Shown here: one piece after another, positions 24,938-34,258 of the stretch | Layout: each line of letters opens with the position of its first letter | How positions within the stretch are numbered: position 1 is the stretch's first letter | Origin: PALSA-894 sp963734185 | GTDB lineage: Bacteria > Pseudomonadota > Alphaproteobacteria > Rhizobiales > Xanthobacteraceae | Direction of reading: 5' to 3' | DNA: 64,000 nucleotides | NCBI GenBank assembly: GCA_963734185.1 | Contig: CAVTGA010000002.1 | Span: 186,001 to 250,000, forward strand | Made by a program: the position numbers and the translations under genes | Notes under the pieces: generated by a model | The model's input: only the letters and a program-made list of their open reading frames with translations | Told to the model about the DNA's origin: nothing | Database searches by the model: none

Positions 24938-26671
24938 ATGTCTTCCCCCGCGACCGAACTCGAGCCGCGCGCCGTGCAGTTGACGCTCGAGCTTCCCGCT
25001 CCGCCGGCGACGCCCGGGACGCCGCTGGTCCCGGTGCGGATGGTCAACGAGTACGTCTATTGTCCGCGCCTCGCCTTCCTCGAATGGGTCGATGGCGAAT
25101 GGGCCGACTCCGGTGACACCGAGGAAGGGCGGCGCGCGCATGTGCGCGTCGATGCCGGCGGCGGCAAGCTGCCGACGCCGGCCGAGGTCGACGACCGGCC
25201 GGATTTTTCCGCCCGCTCGGTCATGCTCGCCTCCGAGGCGCTTGGCATCATCGCCAAGATGGACCTGATCGAAGGCGAGGACGGCACCGTCACGCCGATC
25301 GACACCAAGAAGGGCAAGCGCCCGCACGTCCCCGAGGGCGCCTATGAGCCTGAGCGCGTGCAGGTGTGCGCCCAGGCGTTGATCCTGGAGGACGCAGGCT
25401 ACAAGGTCGCCGAAGGCGCGATCTGGTATGCGGGCTCGCGCGAGCGCGTGCGCATCGCGCTCGACGAGGCGCTACGCGCGCGTACGCGCGCGGCGATCTC
25501 CGAGCTGCGGCTTGCGGCCGCCGCCGGCCTGCTGCCGCCGCCGCTGGTCGACAGCCCGAAATGCACCAAATGCTCGCTCGCCGGCATCTGCCTGCCCGAT
25601 GAGGTCAGCTATTTCCGCCGCGGCATGAGCCCGCGTCCGCTCAACCCGTCCGCCGACACCGCGCTGCCGCTATACGTGCAGGAGCCGGGCGCGCGCGTGA
25701 GCAAGTCGGGCGAGGTGCTGGTGGTCGAGGCCGACGCGAGCAAGACCGAGGTGCCGCTCGGCGAAGTGTCCGAGTTGGTGCTGCATGGTCCGGTGTCGCT
25801 GACGACGCCGGCGCTCGCCGCGCTGTTGCGCGAGCAGATCCCGGTGACCTACGCCTCGACCGGCGGCTGGGTGCTCGGCCACACCGTCTCGACCGGGCAC
25901 CGCAACGTCGCGATCCGCATCGCGCAGTCGCGCGCCGCGTTCGACGAACGGCGCGCGCTCGCCTTCGCGCGCGGCCTGGTGGCGGCGAAGATCCGCAATT
26001 GCCGCGTGTTCCTGCGGCGCAACTTCAAGGCCGGCGACGAGACCGAGCGCGACGCGGCGCTCGAAGCGCTGGCGCGGCTCGCCGATCGCGCCGCTCACGC
26101 GCCGACCGAAGCGGAGCTGCTCGGCTTCGAAGGCGAGGCGGCGGCACGCTACTTCCGGCTGTTCGGCACGATGTTCGGCGCGACGGCGCGCGACTTTCCC
26201 GAATTCTCGTTCGACAAGCGCACGCGGCGGCCGCCGGCCGATCCGGTCAACGCCATGCTGTCGCTCGCCTATGCGCTGTTGACTCGCACCTGGCTCACCG
26301 TGCTGTCGGCGGTCGGCTTCGATCCCTATCTCGGTTTCTACCATCGCCCACGCTTCGGGCGGCCCGCGCTCGCGCTCGACATGATGGAGCCGTTCCGGCC
26401 GATCCTCGCCGACTCCACCGTGATCCAGGCGGTGAACAACGGCGAGGTGAAGGCCGACGGCTTCCTAGCCGCCGGCCCGGCGGTGAACCTCAAGCCGCAT
26501 GCGCGGCGCGCCTTCATCACCGCCTACGAGCGCCGGCTCGATCAGGAGGTGACGCATCCGCTGTTCGGCTATCGGGTGTCGATGCGCCGGCTGCTGGAGG
26601 TCCAGGCGCGGCTGCTTGCGCGCCACCTTGCGGGCGAGATCGAGGACTATCCGCACTATCTGGTGCGCTGA
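24938..26671 (+). CDS. cas4-cas1: Cas4-Cas1 fusion, spacer acquisition
   Basis: A 577-residue fusion of the two adaptation proteins, typical of type I-G. The N-terminal Cas4 nuclease part (about residues 25-215) has the Fe-S cysteines CPRLAF near residue 42 and CTKCSLAGIC at about 209-218, and the RecB-type motif PIDTKKGKRP (Asp, Lys) followed by a QVCAQALILEDAGY segment. The Cas1 integrase part (from about 240) has LGEVSELVLHGPVSLTTPAL, the central NAMLSLAYALL, and the catalytic His/Glu region GFYHRPRFGRPALALDMMEP. It selects protospacers with a correct PAM and integrates them with Cas2. Cas2 follows three bases downstream. Confidence 0.95.
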   Translation: MSSPATELEPRAVQLTLELPAPPATPGTPLVPVRMVNEYVYCPRLAFLEWVDGEWADSGDTEEGRRAHVRVDAGGGKLPTPAEVDDRPDFSARSVMLASEALGIIAKMDLIEGEDGTVTPIDTKKGKRPHVPEGAYEPERVQVCAQALILEDAGYKVAEGAIWYAGSRERVRIALDEALRARTRAAISELRLAAAAGLLPPPLVDSPKCTKCSLAGICLPDEVSYFRRGMSPRPLNPSADTALPLYVQEPGARVSKSGEVLVVEADASKTEVPLGEVSELVLHGPVSLTTPALAALLREQIPVTYASTGGWVLGHTVSTGHRNVAIRIAQSRAAFDERRALAFARGLVAAKIRNCRVFLRRNFKAGDETERDAALEALARLADRAAHAPTEAELLGFEGEAAARYFRLFGTMFGATARDFPEFSFDKRTRRPPADPVNAMLSLAYALLTRTWLTVLSAVGFDPYLGFYHRPRFGRPALALDMMEPFRPILADSTVIQAVNNGEVKADGFLAAGPAVNLKPHARRAFITAYERRLDQEVTHPLFGYRVSMRRLLEVQARLLARHLAGEIEDYPHYLVR

Positions 26672-26674
26672 CCC

Positions 26675-26968
26675 ATGATCGAGGAGCGGCTCTACATCGT
26701 GACCTACGACATCGCCGACGACAGGCGCTGGCGGCGCGTGTTCAGGCTGATGCGCGGCTATGGGCGCTGGCTGCAGCTCTCGGTGTTCCAATGCCGTCTG
26801 AGCGCGCAGCGCCGCGCCGAGATGGCGCGCCGGCTCGAGGCGACGATCCACAGCCGCGACGACCATGTGCTGATCCTCGATCTCGGCGCGGCCGACAAGG
26901 TCGACCCGCGGGTGGAAAGCCTGGGCAAGAGCTTCGAGGCGGTGACCCGTACCGCGGTCGTGATATGA
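26675..26968 (+). CDS. cas2: Cas2
   Basis: A 97-residue protein with the ferredoxin-like fold of Cas2. The first strand ends in the conserved Asp (YIVTYDIADDRR), followed by the helix RWRRVFRLMRGYGRWLQLSV, then FQCRLSAQRRAEM and the strand DDHVLILDLG. It forms the scaffold of the Cas1-Cas2 integrase. It is the last protein gene before the array leader, three bases after cas4-cas1. Confidence 0.93.
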   Translation: MIEERLYIVTYDIADDRRWRRVFRLMRGYGRWLQLSVFQCRLSAQRRAEMARRLEATIHSRDDHVLILDLGAADKVDPRVESLGKSFEAVTRTAVVI

Positions 26969-27200
26969 TAGTCGGGGCGGAGCCCGTGACGAGGCGTTCC
27001 GCCGCCGCGGCGCGAGCGCTGCGGTCGCCGTGGAAGTGCCGCGAGCGTTCGCGCACTTGAGAATGTCTTGCCGATCAAGGAGCTGTTTGAGATCGTGAAT
27101 GTGCCTGACCGATCGCGCGAAGGGTCGTGCTGCCTTGCCGGTGCGACCGTTCGCACATATCATGTGTTGGCGCGGCAGCGCAGGGACTTGCAGAATGGCA
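26969..27200 (+). promoter_or_regulatory. CRISPR leader region
   Basis: These 232 bases between cas2 and the first repeat hold no convincing gene. The side is taken as leader because the repeats next to it are perfect while the opposite end of the array decays, and because it adjoins the adaptation genes. The array should be transcribed from here on the plus strand. Confidence 0.7.
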
Positions 27201-30200
27201 CCTTTCCACGGCAGAAATGCCGTGGCTTCATTGAAGCGCTGTGGCCGCCGTCGCTGCGCGCGCTTGCCGAGGGCGGCCCTTTCCACGGCAGAAATGCCGT
27301 GGCTTCATTGAAGCGTCGCGCAGTTGCGCGACGATCTTCGCGGCATTCTCGCTGCCTTTCCACGGCAGAAATGCCGTGGCTTCATTGAAGCACGCCGACA
27401 CCGGCGCCGTCGCGCGCGGCGCGGTAGCCCACCTTTCCACGGCAGAAATGCCGTGGCTTCATTGAAGCTTGTAGAAGTCCGGGTTCCAGGCCCGGTACTG
27501 CACCACGCCTTTCCACGGCAGAAATGCCGTGGCTTCATTGAAGCCCAGGTTGCGGCATTCTTCACCATTTCTTCGCTGAGTTGGGCGCCTTTCCACGGCA
27601 GAAATGCCGTGGCTTCATTGAAGCGTCAGCAGGCGCTTCCCGTCGTTGGGCCCTGGTGGGCCGCCTTTCCACGGCAGAAATGCCGTGGCTTCATTGAAGC
27701 CGTTTCGGGGCTTTAGCGGCATGACAACTCAGTCGGCCTTTCCACGGCAGAAATGCCGTGGCTTCATTGAAGCCGATGTCGAGGGCTGGGCGTCGTTGAA
27801 CCGACCTCCAGCGCCTTTCCACGGCAGAAATGCCGTGGCTTCATTGAAGCCTACAATCTGATGGCCGGACTGTTCCGCCTCGTCTGCCTTTCCACGGCAG
27901 AAATGCCGTGGCTTCATTGAAGCTAACGCAGCGCAAAGAGCGTCCCAATGACGATCCAATTCCTTTCCACGGCAGAAATGCCGTGGCTTCATTGAAGCCA
28001 TGTGTAGAGCCAGCACCAATGTCCTTCCTGTATCCTTTCCACGGCAGAAATGCCGTGGCTTCATTGAAGCTGGCAGGAAGGCGAGTGGATCGAGGCGGTG
28101 ACGAAGCCTTTCCACGGCAGAAATGCCGTGGCTTCATTGAAGCAAGGTCGCGCGGCATCTATTTTGCGACAAGCGGACCCAACCTTTCCACGGCAGAAAT
28201 GCCGTGGCTTCATTGAAGCCTGCGTTACGACCTTGCCCGCTTGCGTAATTTGGTTCTCTGCGGCCTTTCCACGGCAGAAATGCCGTGGCTTCATTGAAGC
28301 CGCGGCATGACGAGTGACGGCATGCTGCGGCATCCGGCCTTTCCACGGCAGAAATGCCGTGGCTTCATTGAAGCCTGCTTCTTGCGTGTGTCGTCGCCCG
28401 CCGGCGCGTCGTCATCCTTTCCACGGCAGAAATGCCGTGGCTTCATTGAAGCATCCTGCTCGTTCGGCAGCGACTCGACCTTCTCGAGCCAGCCTTTCCA
28501 CGGCAGAAATGCCGTGGCTTCATTGAAGCGCACCGCGGCCTGAGGGCAAATGGGCCATTTTCCAACCTTTCCACGGCAGAAATGCCGTGGCTTCATTGAA
28601 GCACCGGATCGCGCCTGATGGCTTACAACGACAGGATCGCCCTTTCCACGGCAGAAATGCCGTGGCTTCATTGAAGCATCGACATGCTCGAAGAGGAATT
28701 CTGCGAGCGCAGTCCTGCCTTTCCACGGCAGAAATGCCGTGGCTTCATTGAAGCGTGCTCAAGGGTTCGCGAGCCTGGATTGCATGGTGCCTTTCCACGG
28801 CAGAAATGCCGTGGCTTCATTGAAGCGTGCAGCTCCTCGCAGCCGGGACACCAGAACATGAGGCCTTTCCACGGCAGAAATGCCGTGGCTTCATTGAAGC
28901 TTGCGCGCGCCTGCTCGCTTCGCTGCCTTCTTCGCCCTTTCCACGGCAGAAATGCCGTGGCTTCATTGAAGCGAGTATGTGCGCCTGGTCGACGGCCTGC
29001 GGCCCCGGGTCCTTTCCACGGCAGAAATGCCGTGGCTTCATTGAAGCATAGATCATTGCGTAAAGGTCTAAATCGGTGAAGATAACCTTTCCACGGCAGA
29101 AATGCCGTGGCTTCATTGAAGCTGCCACGTCCGCACAGCAATACAAGCTGCGGGTGGCCTTTCCACGGCAGAAATGCCGTGGCTTCATTGAAGCCGCCGC
29201 CGGCTCGCACCAAAAGGCGAGATCATCAACGACCCCTTTCCACGGCAGAAATGCCGTGGCTTCATTGAAGCAAATATCCCGGCGGGCTGACCTCGGGGTC
29301 GCCTCCGGCGGCCTTTCCACGGCAGAAATGCCGTGGCTTCATTGAAGCGCGGTCGCGCGCGCCGTCGACGAGCCGGACCTGACGTCCTTTCCACGGCAGA
29401 AATGCCGTGGCTTCATTGAAGCGCCTCGACGACGGCCCCGACGTTGGCCTCCGCGTGCACCTTTCCACGGCAGAAATGCCGTGGCTTCATTGAAGCAGGA
29501 TGTGTCCTTCGAAAACTGCGACACAGGAATAGACCTCCCTTTCCACGGCAGAAATGCCGTGGCTTCATTGAAGCCCCGCTGAAGCGCGTCGCCGGCTGAC
29601 CCGCTGGTCCATCCTTTCCACGGCAGAAATGCCGTGGCTTCATTGAAGCGGGCTGCGGGACCGTTGAACGACCTCGGGGACACCGGCGCCTTTCCACGGC
29701 AGAAATGCCGTGGCTTCATTGAAGCGACGCAGGCAAGCTTGTCGGCGTTGCCCTGGGCTTCGTCGGCCTTTCCACGGCAGAAATGCCGTGGCTTCATTGA
29801 AGCAGGTAGATCGCCTCGATCGCGGCCTGGGGCGCATCCCTTTCCACGGCAGAAATGCCGTGGCTTCATTGAAGCACCAACCAGGGAGGACGCGAAGGAC
29901 AGTACGACCGCAGCCCTTTCCACGGCAGAAATGCCGTGGCTTCATTGAAGCGTGCAGCGCCATAAGGACGAGCTGATCCATTGCCCGGCGCTCGGCCTTT
30001 CCACGGCAGAAATGCCGTGGCTTCATTGAAGCATCGCAGCTTGAACCAGGTCGAGGACGTTCCTCGTCGGATCCCTTTCCACGGCAGAAATGCCGTGGCT
30101 TCATTGAAGCAGGAACGTGGTGAGCGCACCGCCCATCGTGTCGACCCCGCCTTTCCACGGCAGAAATGCCGTGGCTTCATTGAAGCGGAGAACCGCCCGT

Positions 30201-32615
30201 CGCACGACTTGACGATCTGGCGCACCTTTCCACGGCAGAAATGCCGTGGCTTCATTGAAGCACCTCAAGACCGGCGATTTTCCCGGCCTCCTTCGCGCCT
30301 TTCCACGGCAGAAATGCCGTGGCTTCATTGAAGCAGCGGCACAAAGCGTTCGTATGTAAGAACGCAGCGCGTCCTTTCCACGGCAGAAATGCCGTGGCTT
30401 CATTGAAGCTCGTCCCGACCAGCTCGAACGGCAAGTTTCCGTACCAGCCCCTTTCCACGGCAGAAATGCCGTGGCTTCATTGAAGCATTGCGGTCGATCT
30501 GGGCATGCCGCACCTTGCCTTCGCCTTTCCACGGCAGAAATGCCGTGGCTTCATTGAAGCAGCAGTCCAGGCTCTGCCGCTTGGATTCGCTCTGCTCCTT
30601 TCCACGGCAGAAATGCCGTGGCTTCATTGAAGCGGGACTCGGTTGGGGCCTCGGTTAGGGCCTCGGTTTGCCTTTCCACGGCAGAAATGCCGTGGCTTCA
30701 TTGAAGCATTCATGTCGATGATGTTACGGTTCCGATCCACAACACCTTTCCACGGCAGAAATGCCGTGGCTTCATTGAAGCTCCGCAAAAAGATGGAGGA
30801 ATGGTTCGCCTCTATTGACCTTTCCACGGCAGAAATGCCGTGGCTTCATTGAAGCTGTTGGTGCGCAACAGATTGGTTCCTGTCGGCATCCCATTCCTTT
30901 CCACGGCAGAAATGCCGTGGCTTCATTGAAGCCGCCGAATATGGCTCGGGACGCGGATTCCATACCGGGGGAGGACCTTTCCACGGCAGAAATGCCGTGG
31001 CTTCATTGAAGCGCGCGGATGACATCAAGGCCATCATGGTATGTCGTGCCTTTCCACGGCAGAAATGCCGTGGCTTCATTGAAGCAGGTGAAGCAGCCAG
31101 AGCGTGCGCAACGTCTTTCGTCCCTTTCCACGGCAGAAATGCCGTGGCTTCATTGAAGCTGATCTCGCCGCAAAGGGCGACGGCGTTCTCGTTCGTCGCG
31201 GGCCCTTTCCACGGCAGAAATGCCGTGGCTTCATTGAAGCCTGCGCGTGCACTGCTCGAACCGAGAGTGCCGCCGGGTCCTTTCCACGGCAGAAATGCCG
31301 TGGCTTCATTGAAGCCCCTGCAGCGAGGACTGGATGCGCAGCGCAGCGTCCCGGCCTTTCCACGGCAGAAATGCCGTGGCTTCATTGAAGCGCCGCGATG
31401 CCGTCGCCGCGCCCGGCCTTTGTCAGCACCTTTCCACGGCAGAAATGCCGTGGCTTCATTGAAGCCCCAGCTACATGGGCATGTGAGATATGGACGCGAG
31501 CCACGACCTTTCCACGGCAGAAATGCCGTGGCTTCATTGAAGCTTCCAATCGCGCATTCACTTCATCGTCGATCAGGGTTCGCCCTTTCCACGGCAGAAA
31601 TGCCGTGGCTTCATTGAAGCCTTGCGAACCATCACCCCACCCTCCTCAATTGAAACTCCTTTCCACGGCAGAAATGCCGTGGCTTCATTGAAGCTTCTGC
31701 TCGTACATTTCCGCCTTCCGACACTTTCTATCGACCTTTCCACGGCAGAAATGCCGTGGCTTCATTGAAGCAAGTCGCGCACTCCCGAGGAAATCGCCTC
31801 AACCCTGGTCCACCTTTCCACGGCAGAAATGCCGTGGCTTCATTGAAGCATGGCCATGACGCCCTCAATTCCCCCGACGCGGCTGAGACTCCTTTCCACG
31901 GCAGAAATGCCGTGGCTTCATTGAAGCCGGCAGATCGCCAGCTTCTTCTCGTCGAGGGCCGTCCGCAGCCTTTCCACGGCAGAAATGCCGTGGCTTCATT
32001 GAAGCGGAACACGTTCGTGGACCGAAGCCTGCAACATGCGCGTGGATCCTTTCCACGGCAGAAATGCCGTGGCTTCATTGAAGCGTGCAGGTGATCGACC
32101 GCGCCAAGGAAGAAGCCGGCGACGACGCCTTTCCACGGCAGAAATGCCGTGGCTTCATTGAAGCATGCCGTACTCGTGGCCCATCTTCTCGCCCTTACGA
32201 CCCTTTCCACGGCAGAAATGCCGTGGCTTCATTGAAGCAAGGATGTCGGCGGCGTCGAAGGTCATGGCGTTTATCCTTTCCACGGCAGAAATGCCGTGGC
32301 TTCATTGAAGCCATGACTGTCGTCTGCATCCTCATCGGCGATGCGCTGGACCTTTCCACGGCAGAAATGCCGTGGCTTCATTGAAGCCTGAAATAGACGC
32401 TCGAAGCCCGCACCCGTGACCGCGCCTTTCCACGGCAGAAATGCCGTGGCTTCATTGAAGCCCGATTTCGACCGGCTGCTGGCAAACGTCACCGATTGGG
32501 TCCTTTCCACGGCAGAAATGCCGTGGCTTCATTGAAGCATGGTGATGGCCGAGCAGCTGATCAACCGGGACCCGCACCCCTTTCCACGGCAGAAATGCCG
32601 TGGCTTCATTGAAGC
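27201..32615 (+). CRISPR. type I-G CRISPR array: 72 repeats of 37 nt, 71 spacers of 35-44 nt
   Basis: By position I counted 72 repeat starts (27201, 27278, 27355 ... 32502, 32579), spaced 72-81 bases apart. The repeat begins CCTTT, contains the perfect hairpin CCACGGCA-GAAA-TGCCGTGG (8 bp stem, GNRA-type loop) and ends CTTCATTGAAGC. All copies I checked agree, including the leading CC that would make the unit 37 rather than 36 nt. The 3' end ATTGAAGC fits a plus-strand transcript. Spacers are all different by eye. One spacer (30634-30670) has an internal tandem duplication of GGCCTCGGTT. No protospacer was identified in the window. Confidence 0.98.
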
Positions 32616-32637
32616 TAGGCAAACGCTGGTGTCGGCG

Positions 32638-32726
32638 ACGACGACCTCGGCCAATGCCGTGGCGTCATTGAAACGGCACTTGGTGTGCCCGGCGCTTTGC
32701 GCAACACGGCGTAGCTTCGTTGAGGC
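32638..32726 (+). repeat. degenerate terminal CRISPR repeats
   Basis: After a normal-length interval the last full repeat is followed by AATGCCGTGGCGTCATTGAA (32653-32672), which is the 3' half of the repeat with one change; the 5' half is lost. About 50 bases on, ACGGCGTAGCTTCGTTGAGG (32706-32725) is a weaker match to the same 3' half. These are the expected decayed end distal to the leader. Confidence 0.8.
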
Positions 32727-32782
32727 GCGGTTAATCAAGCGACCGCAATCGATGCCCACCAAGCTAGCTGCGTCGAGGGCAA

Positions 32783-33325
32783 TCACGCCGCCCGTTGCAA
32801 CCCGGCCTCGTAGGCCTGCAGGCGGCGGCGCAAGGTCTCGCGCGATATGCGGTGAGCGGTGCCGATCGCGTCGTTGGCGGCCTTGACGGCCGCAGCCGCG
32901 ATGGCCTGCTCGCGCGTGACCTTGCCCTGGCGGTAGAGCCAGGCGGCGACCTGCGACCAGTCATAGAGCGACGTCTCCGCCATCACACGCGCCACGGGGG
33001 CGGGGAAGCCTGCGCTGCGCTGGCCTTTGGCGTAGTGGGTGATCGCCGCGCGCGACAGTCCGGTGCGCGCGGCGATGTCGGACAGGCTGACGAGCGGATC
33101 GGGCTCCAGCCGCGCGACATGCGCGCCCGCCTTCTCAACACACGCGACTGCGGAGCTGATGGCTTCATCAATGGATTGGGCATCGCGCGCGAAATCCACG
33201 ATGATGCGGCCCTTCAGGAACGAAACCGTCGCATCATCGCATCCGGCGGCGTAGAACCGGTCGGCGAAATCTGCCGCCTCGGGATCGAGGCCAGACGCGA
33301 TGACGCTGAACTCGAATGTCTTCAT
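32783..33325 (-). CDS. HTH protein, probable antitoxin partner of the HicA-like gene
   Basis: A 180-residue protein. Residues 1-80 form a compact alpha/beta region (FEFSVIASGLDPEAADFADR, then AGCDDATVSFLKGRIIVDF), and residues 85-135 an HTH (VSLSDIAARTGLSRAAITHY followed by FPAPV and LYDWSQVAAWL, a MerR/AlpA-like pattern). I recall this type of protein being encoded directly after small HicA-like proteins in many bacteria. Its start overlaps the stop of that gene by four bases. The inferred role is to neutralise the partner and repress the shared promoter. Confidence 0.65.
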   Translation of the reverse strand: MKTFEFSVIASGLDPEAADFADRFYAAGCDDATVSFLKGRIIVDFARDAQSIDEAISSAVACVEKAGAHVARLEPDPLVSLSDIAARTGLSRAAITHYAKGQRSAGFPAPVARVMAETSLYDWSQVAAWLYRQGKVTREQAIAAAAVKAANDAIGTAHRISRETLRRRLQAYEAGLQRAA

Positions 33326-33573
33326 CGTTCCCTCGGCTCGTCCTTGTGCGGGCAATGATCGACCATACGCTTCAGCTGCCGCGCGTGATTGCCCGGGCTT
33401 TTCGGTGTGGACCAGACGAAAAGCCTGCATCCATCGCGGTCATGGCGGGTACAGTAGAGCTTGCCCCAGGCATGTCCTTTGACCTTGAACCACACCCACC
33501 CGTGCTGCTCGGCATAGGTAACCGCAGCTTCGATCTCCTTGTCGGGATGCCGAGGGCGGCTGCCCACATACAA
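33322..33573 (-). CDS. HicA-like small basic protein, candidate toxin
   Basis: An 83-residue protein with the sequence pattern of HicA-type dsRBD-fold proteins: an alpha segment (HPDKEIEAAVTYAEQHGW), a strand with basic residues, and GHAWGKLYC, where HicA RNases carry the catalytic His (GSH motif). The C-terminal part NHARQLKRMVDHC is a helix. AAGGAG lies just upstream of its ATG. It is the first gene of a two-gene operon, toxin before antitoxin as in hicAB. RNase activity is inferred. Confidence 0.65.
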   Translation of the reverse strand: MYVGSRPRHPDKEIEAAVTYAEQHGWVWFKVKGHAWGKLYCTRHDRDGCRLFVWSTPKSPGNHARQLKRMVDHCPHKDEPRER

Positions 33574-33628
33574 CTCCTTACCGCGCTGTTAACAGATGTC
33601 AACATCGGCACGGGCACTTTCAGTGGGT

Positions 33629-33646
33629 CACGTATCAAATTACGTG
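33629..33646. promoter_or_regulatory. perfect inverted repeat CACGTA-N6-TACGTG in a divergent promoter region
   Basis: The 6 bp arms are perfect and the flanks are AT-rich, unlike the surrounding DNA. The site lies between the HicA-like operon (minus) and the DUF2442-HTH gene (plus). A TATAAA at 33656-33661 could be the -10 box of a plus-strand promoter whose -35 region would overlap the palindrome. A regulator encoded on either side could bind here. Confidence 0.55.
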
Positions 33647-33694
33647 TACTAATCCTATAAATATCTCAAGATTGTATGCGACAGCGCCCCGGCG

Positions 33695-33731
33695 ACTTTC
33701 CACGGCCGCGATCCCGTGGCTTCAGTTCTAC
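33695..33731 (+). repeat. solitary CRISPR-repeat-like element, upstream of DUF2442-HTH
   Basis: About 27 of 37 positions agree with the array repeat, including the blocks CTTTCCACGGC and CCGTGGCTTCA. The hairpin is kept as CCACGG/CCGTGG with a larger loop; the 3' ATTGAAGC part is not conserved. It would lie in the 5' untranslated region of the DUF2442-HTH transcript if that starts near 33668. Confidence 0.75.
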
Positions 33732-33747
33732 CTGTTGCGAAAGTGGC

Positions 33748-34254
33748 ATGAATACAATGAACGCGATTCCTGAACCTGCGCCGCCTCGCCGGATGCCGAA
33801 GATCGCGGCGGTCGCGGTGGAGGATCATCTCATCGTCCGCGCGACCTGGGCCGCTGGTTCCCGCGCCGGCCGAACCAACGTGGTCGACCTGTCGCCGCTG
33901 GTCCATTCGCTCAAGCACTATCGTCCGCTGCGCGAGGACCGCGCGCTGTTCCGCACGCTCCATCTCATCGAGGATGGGCGGATCCTGGCGTGGGGCGACG
34001 ATGACGGAATCGACATGGCGGCCGACAGCGTGGAGGAACTGGCCGAGGAAACCATGACGGCTGACGATCTGCGCGATTTCCTCAAAGCCAACGACCTGAC
34101 GCACGCCGAGGCGGCCGCCTTGCTCGATCGCAGCCGGCGACAGATCGAGAACTATCTCTCGGGTCGCGAGCCGATCCCGCGCCTCTTCGTCCTGGCGTGT
34201 TTCGGCCTGGTGGCGCGGCGGCAAACTCTCGATGCGCCGGCATCCCGCGCGTGA
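33748..34254 (+). CDS. DUF2442 plus HTH domain protein, probable antitoxin/regulator
   Basis: A 168-residue protein from the ATG at 33748. An upstream ATG at 33676 would add 24 residues encoded by the repeat-like element, which is less likely. Residues 12-90 are a DUF2442 domain (VVDLSPLVHSLKHYRPL, LHLIEDGRILAWGDDD), found in antitoxin-like proteins. Residues 100-150 are an XRE-type HTH (DLRDFLKANDLTHAEAAALL, SRRQIENYLSG). No partner toxin is encoded next to it. The gene is enclosed by two CRISPR-repeat-like hairpins, four bases past its stop and 16 bases before its start. A role in regulating the CRISPR locus or the adjacent HicA-like operon is possible but unproven. Confidence 0.75.
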   Translation: MNTMNAIPEPAPPRRMPKIAAVAVEDHLIVRATWAAGSRAGRTNVVDLSPLVHSLKHYRPLREDRALFRTLHLIEDGRILAWGDDDGIDMAADSVEELAEETMTADDLRDFLKANDLTHAEAAALLDRSRRQIENYLSGREPIPRLFVLACFGLVARRQTLDAPASRA

Positions 34255-34258
34255 TCGG

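Noticed and set aside
26969..27200. Short frames in the CRISPR leader
   Set aside because: They run into the repeats and have no ribosome binding site or family resemblance.
27068..32510. Many open frames on both strands through the CRISPR array, with a recurring FHGRNAVASLK or FNEATAFLPWKG peptide
   Set aside because: They are translations of the 37-nt repeat, which has no stop in several frames; no start signals, and the spacer-encoded parts share no features.
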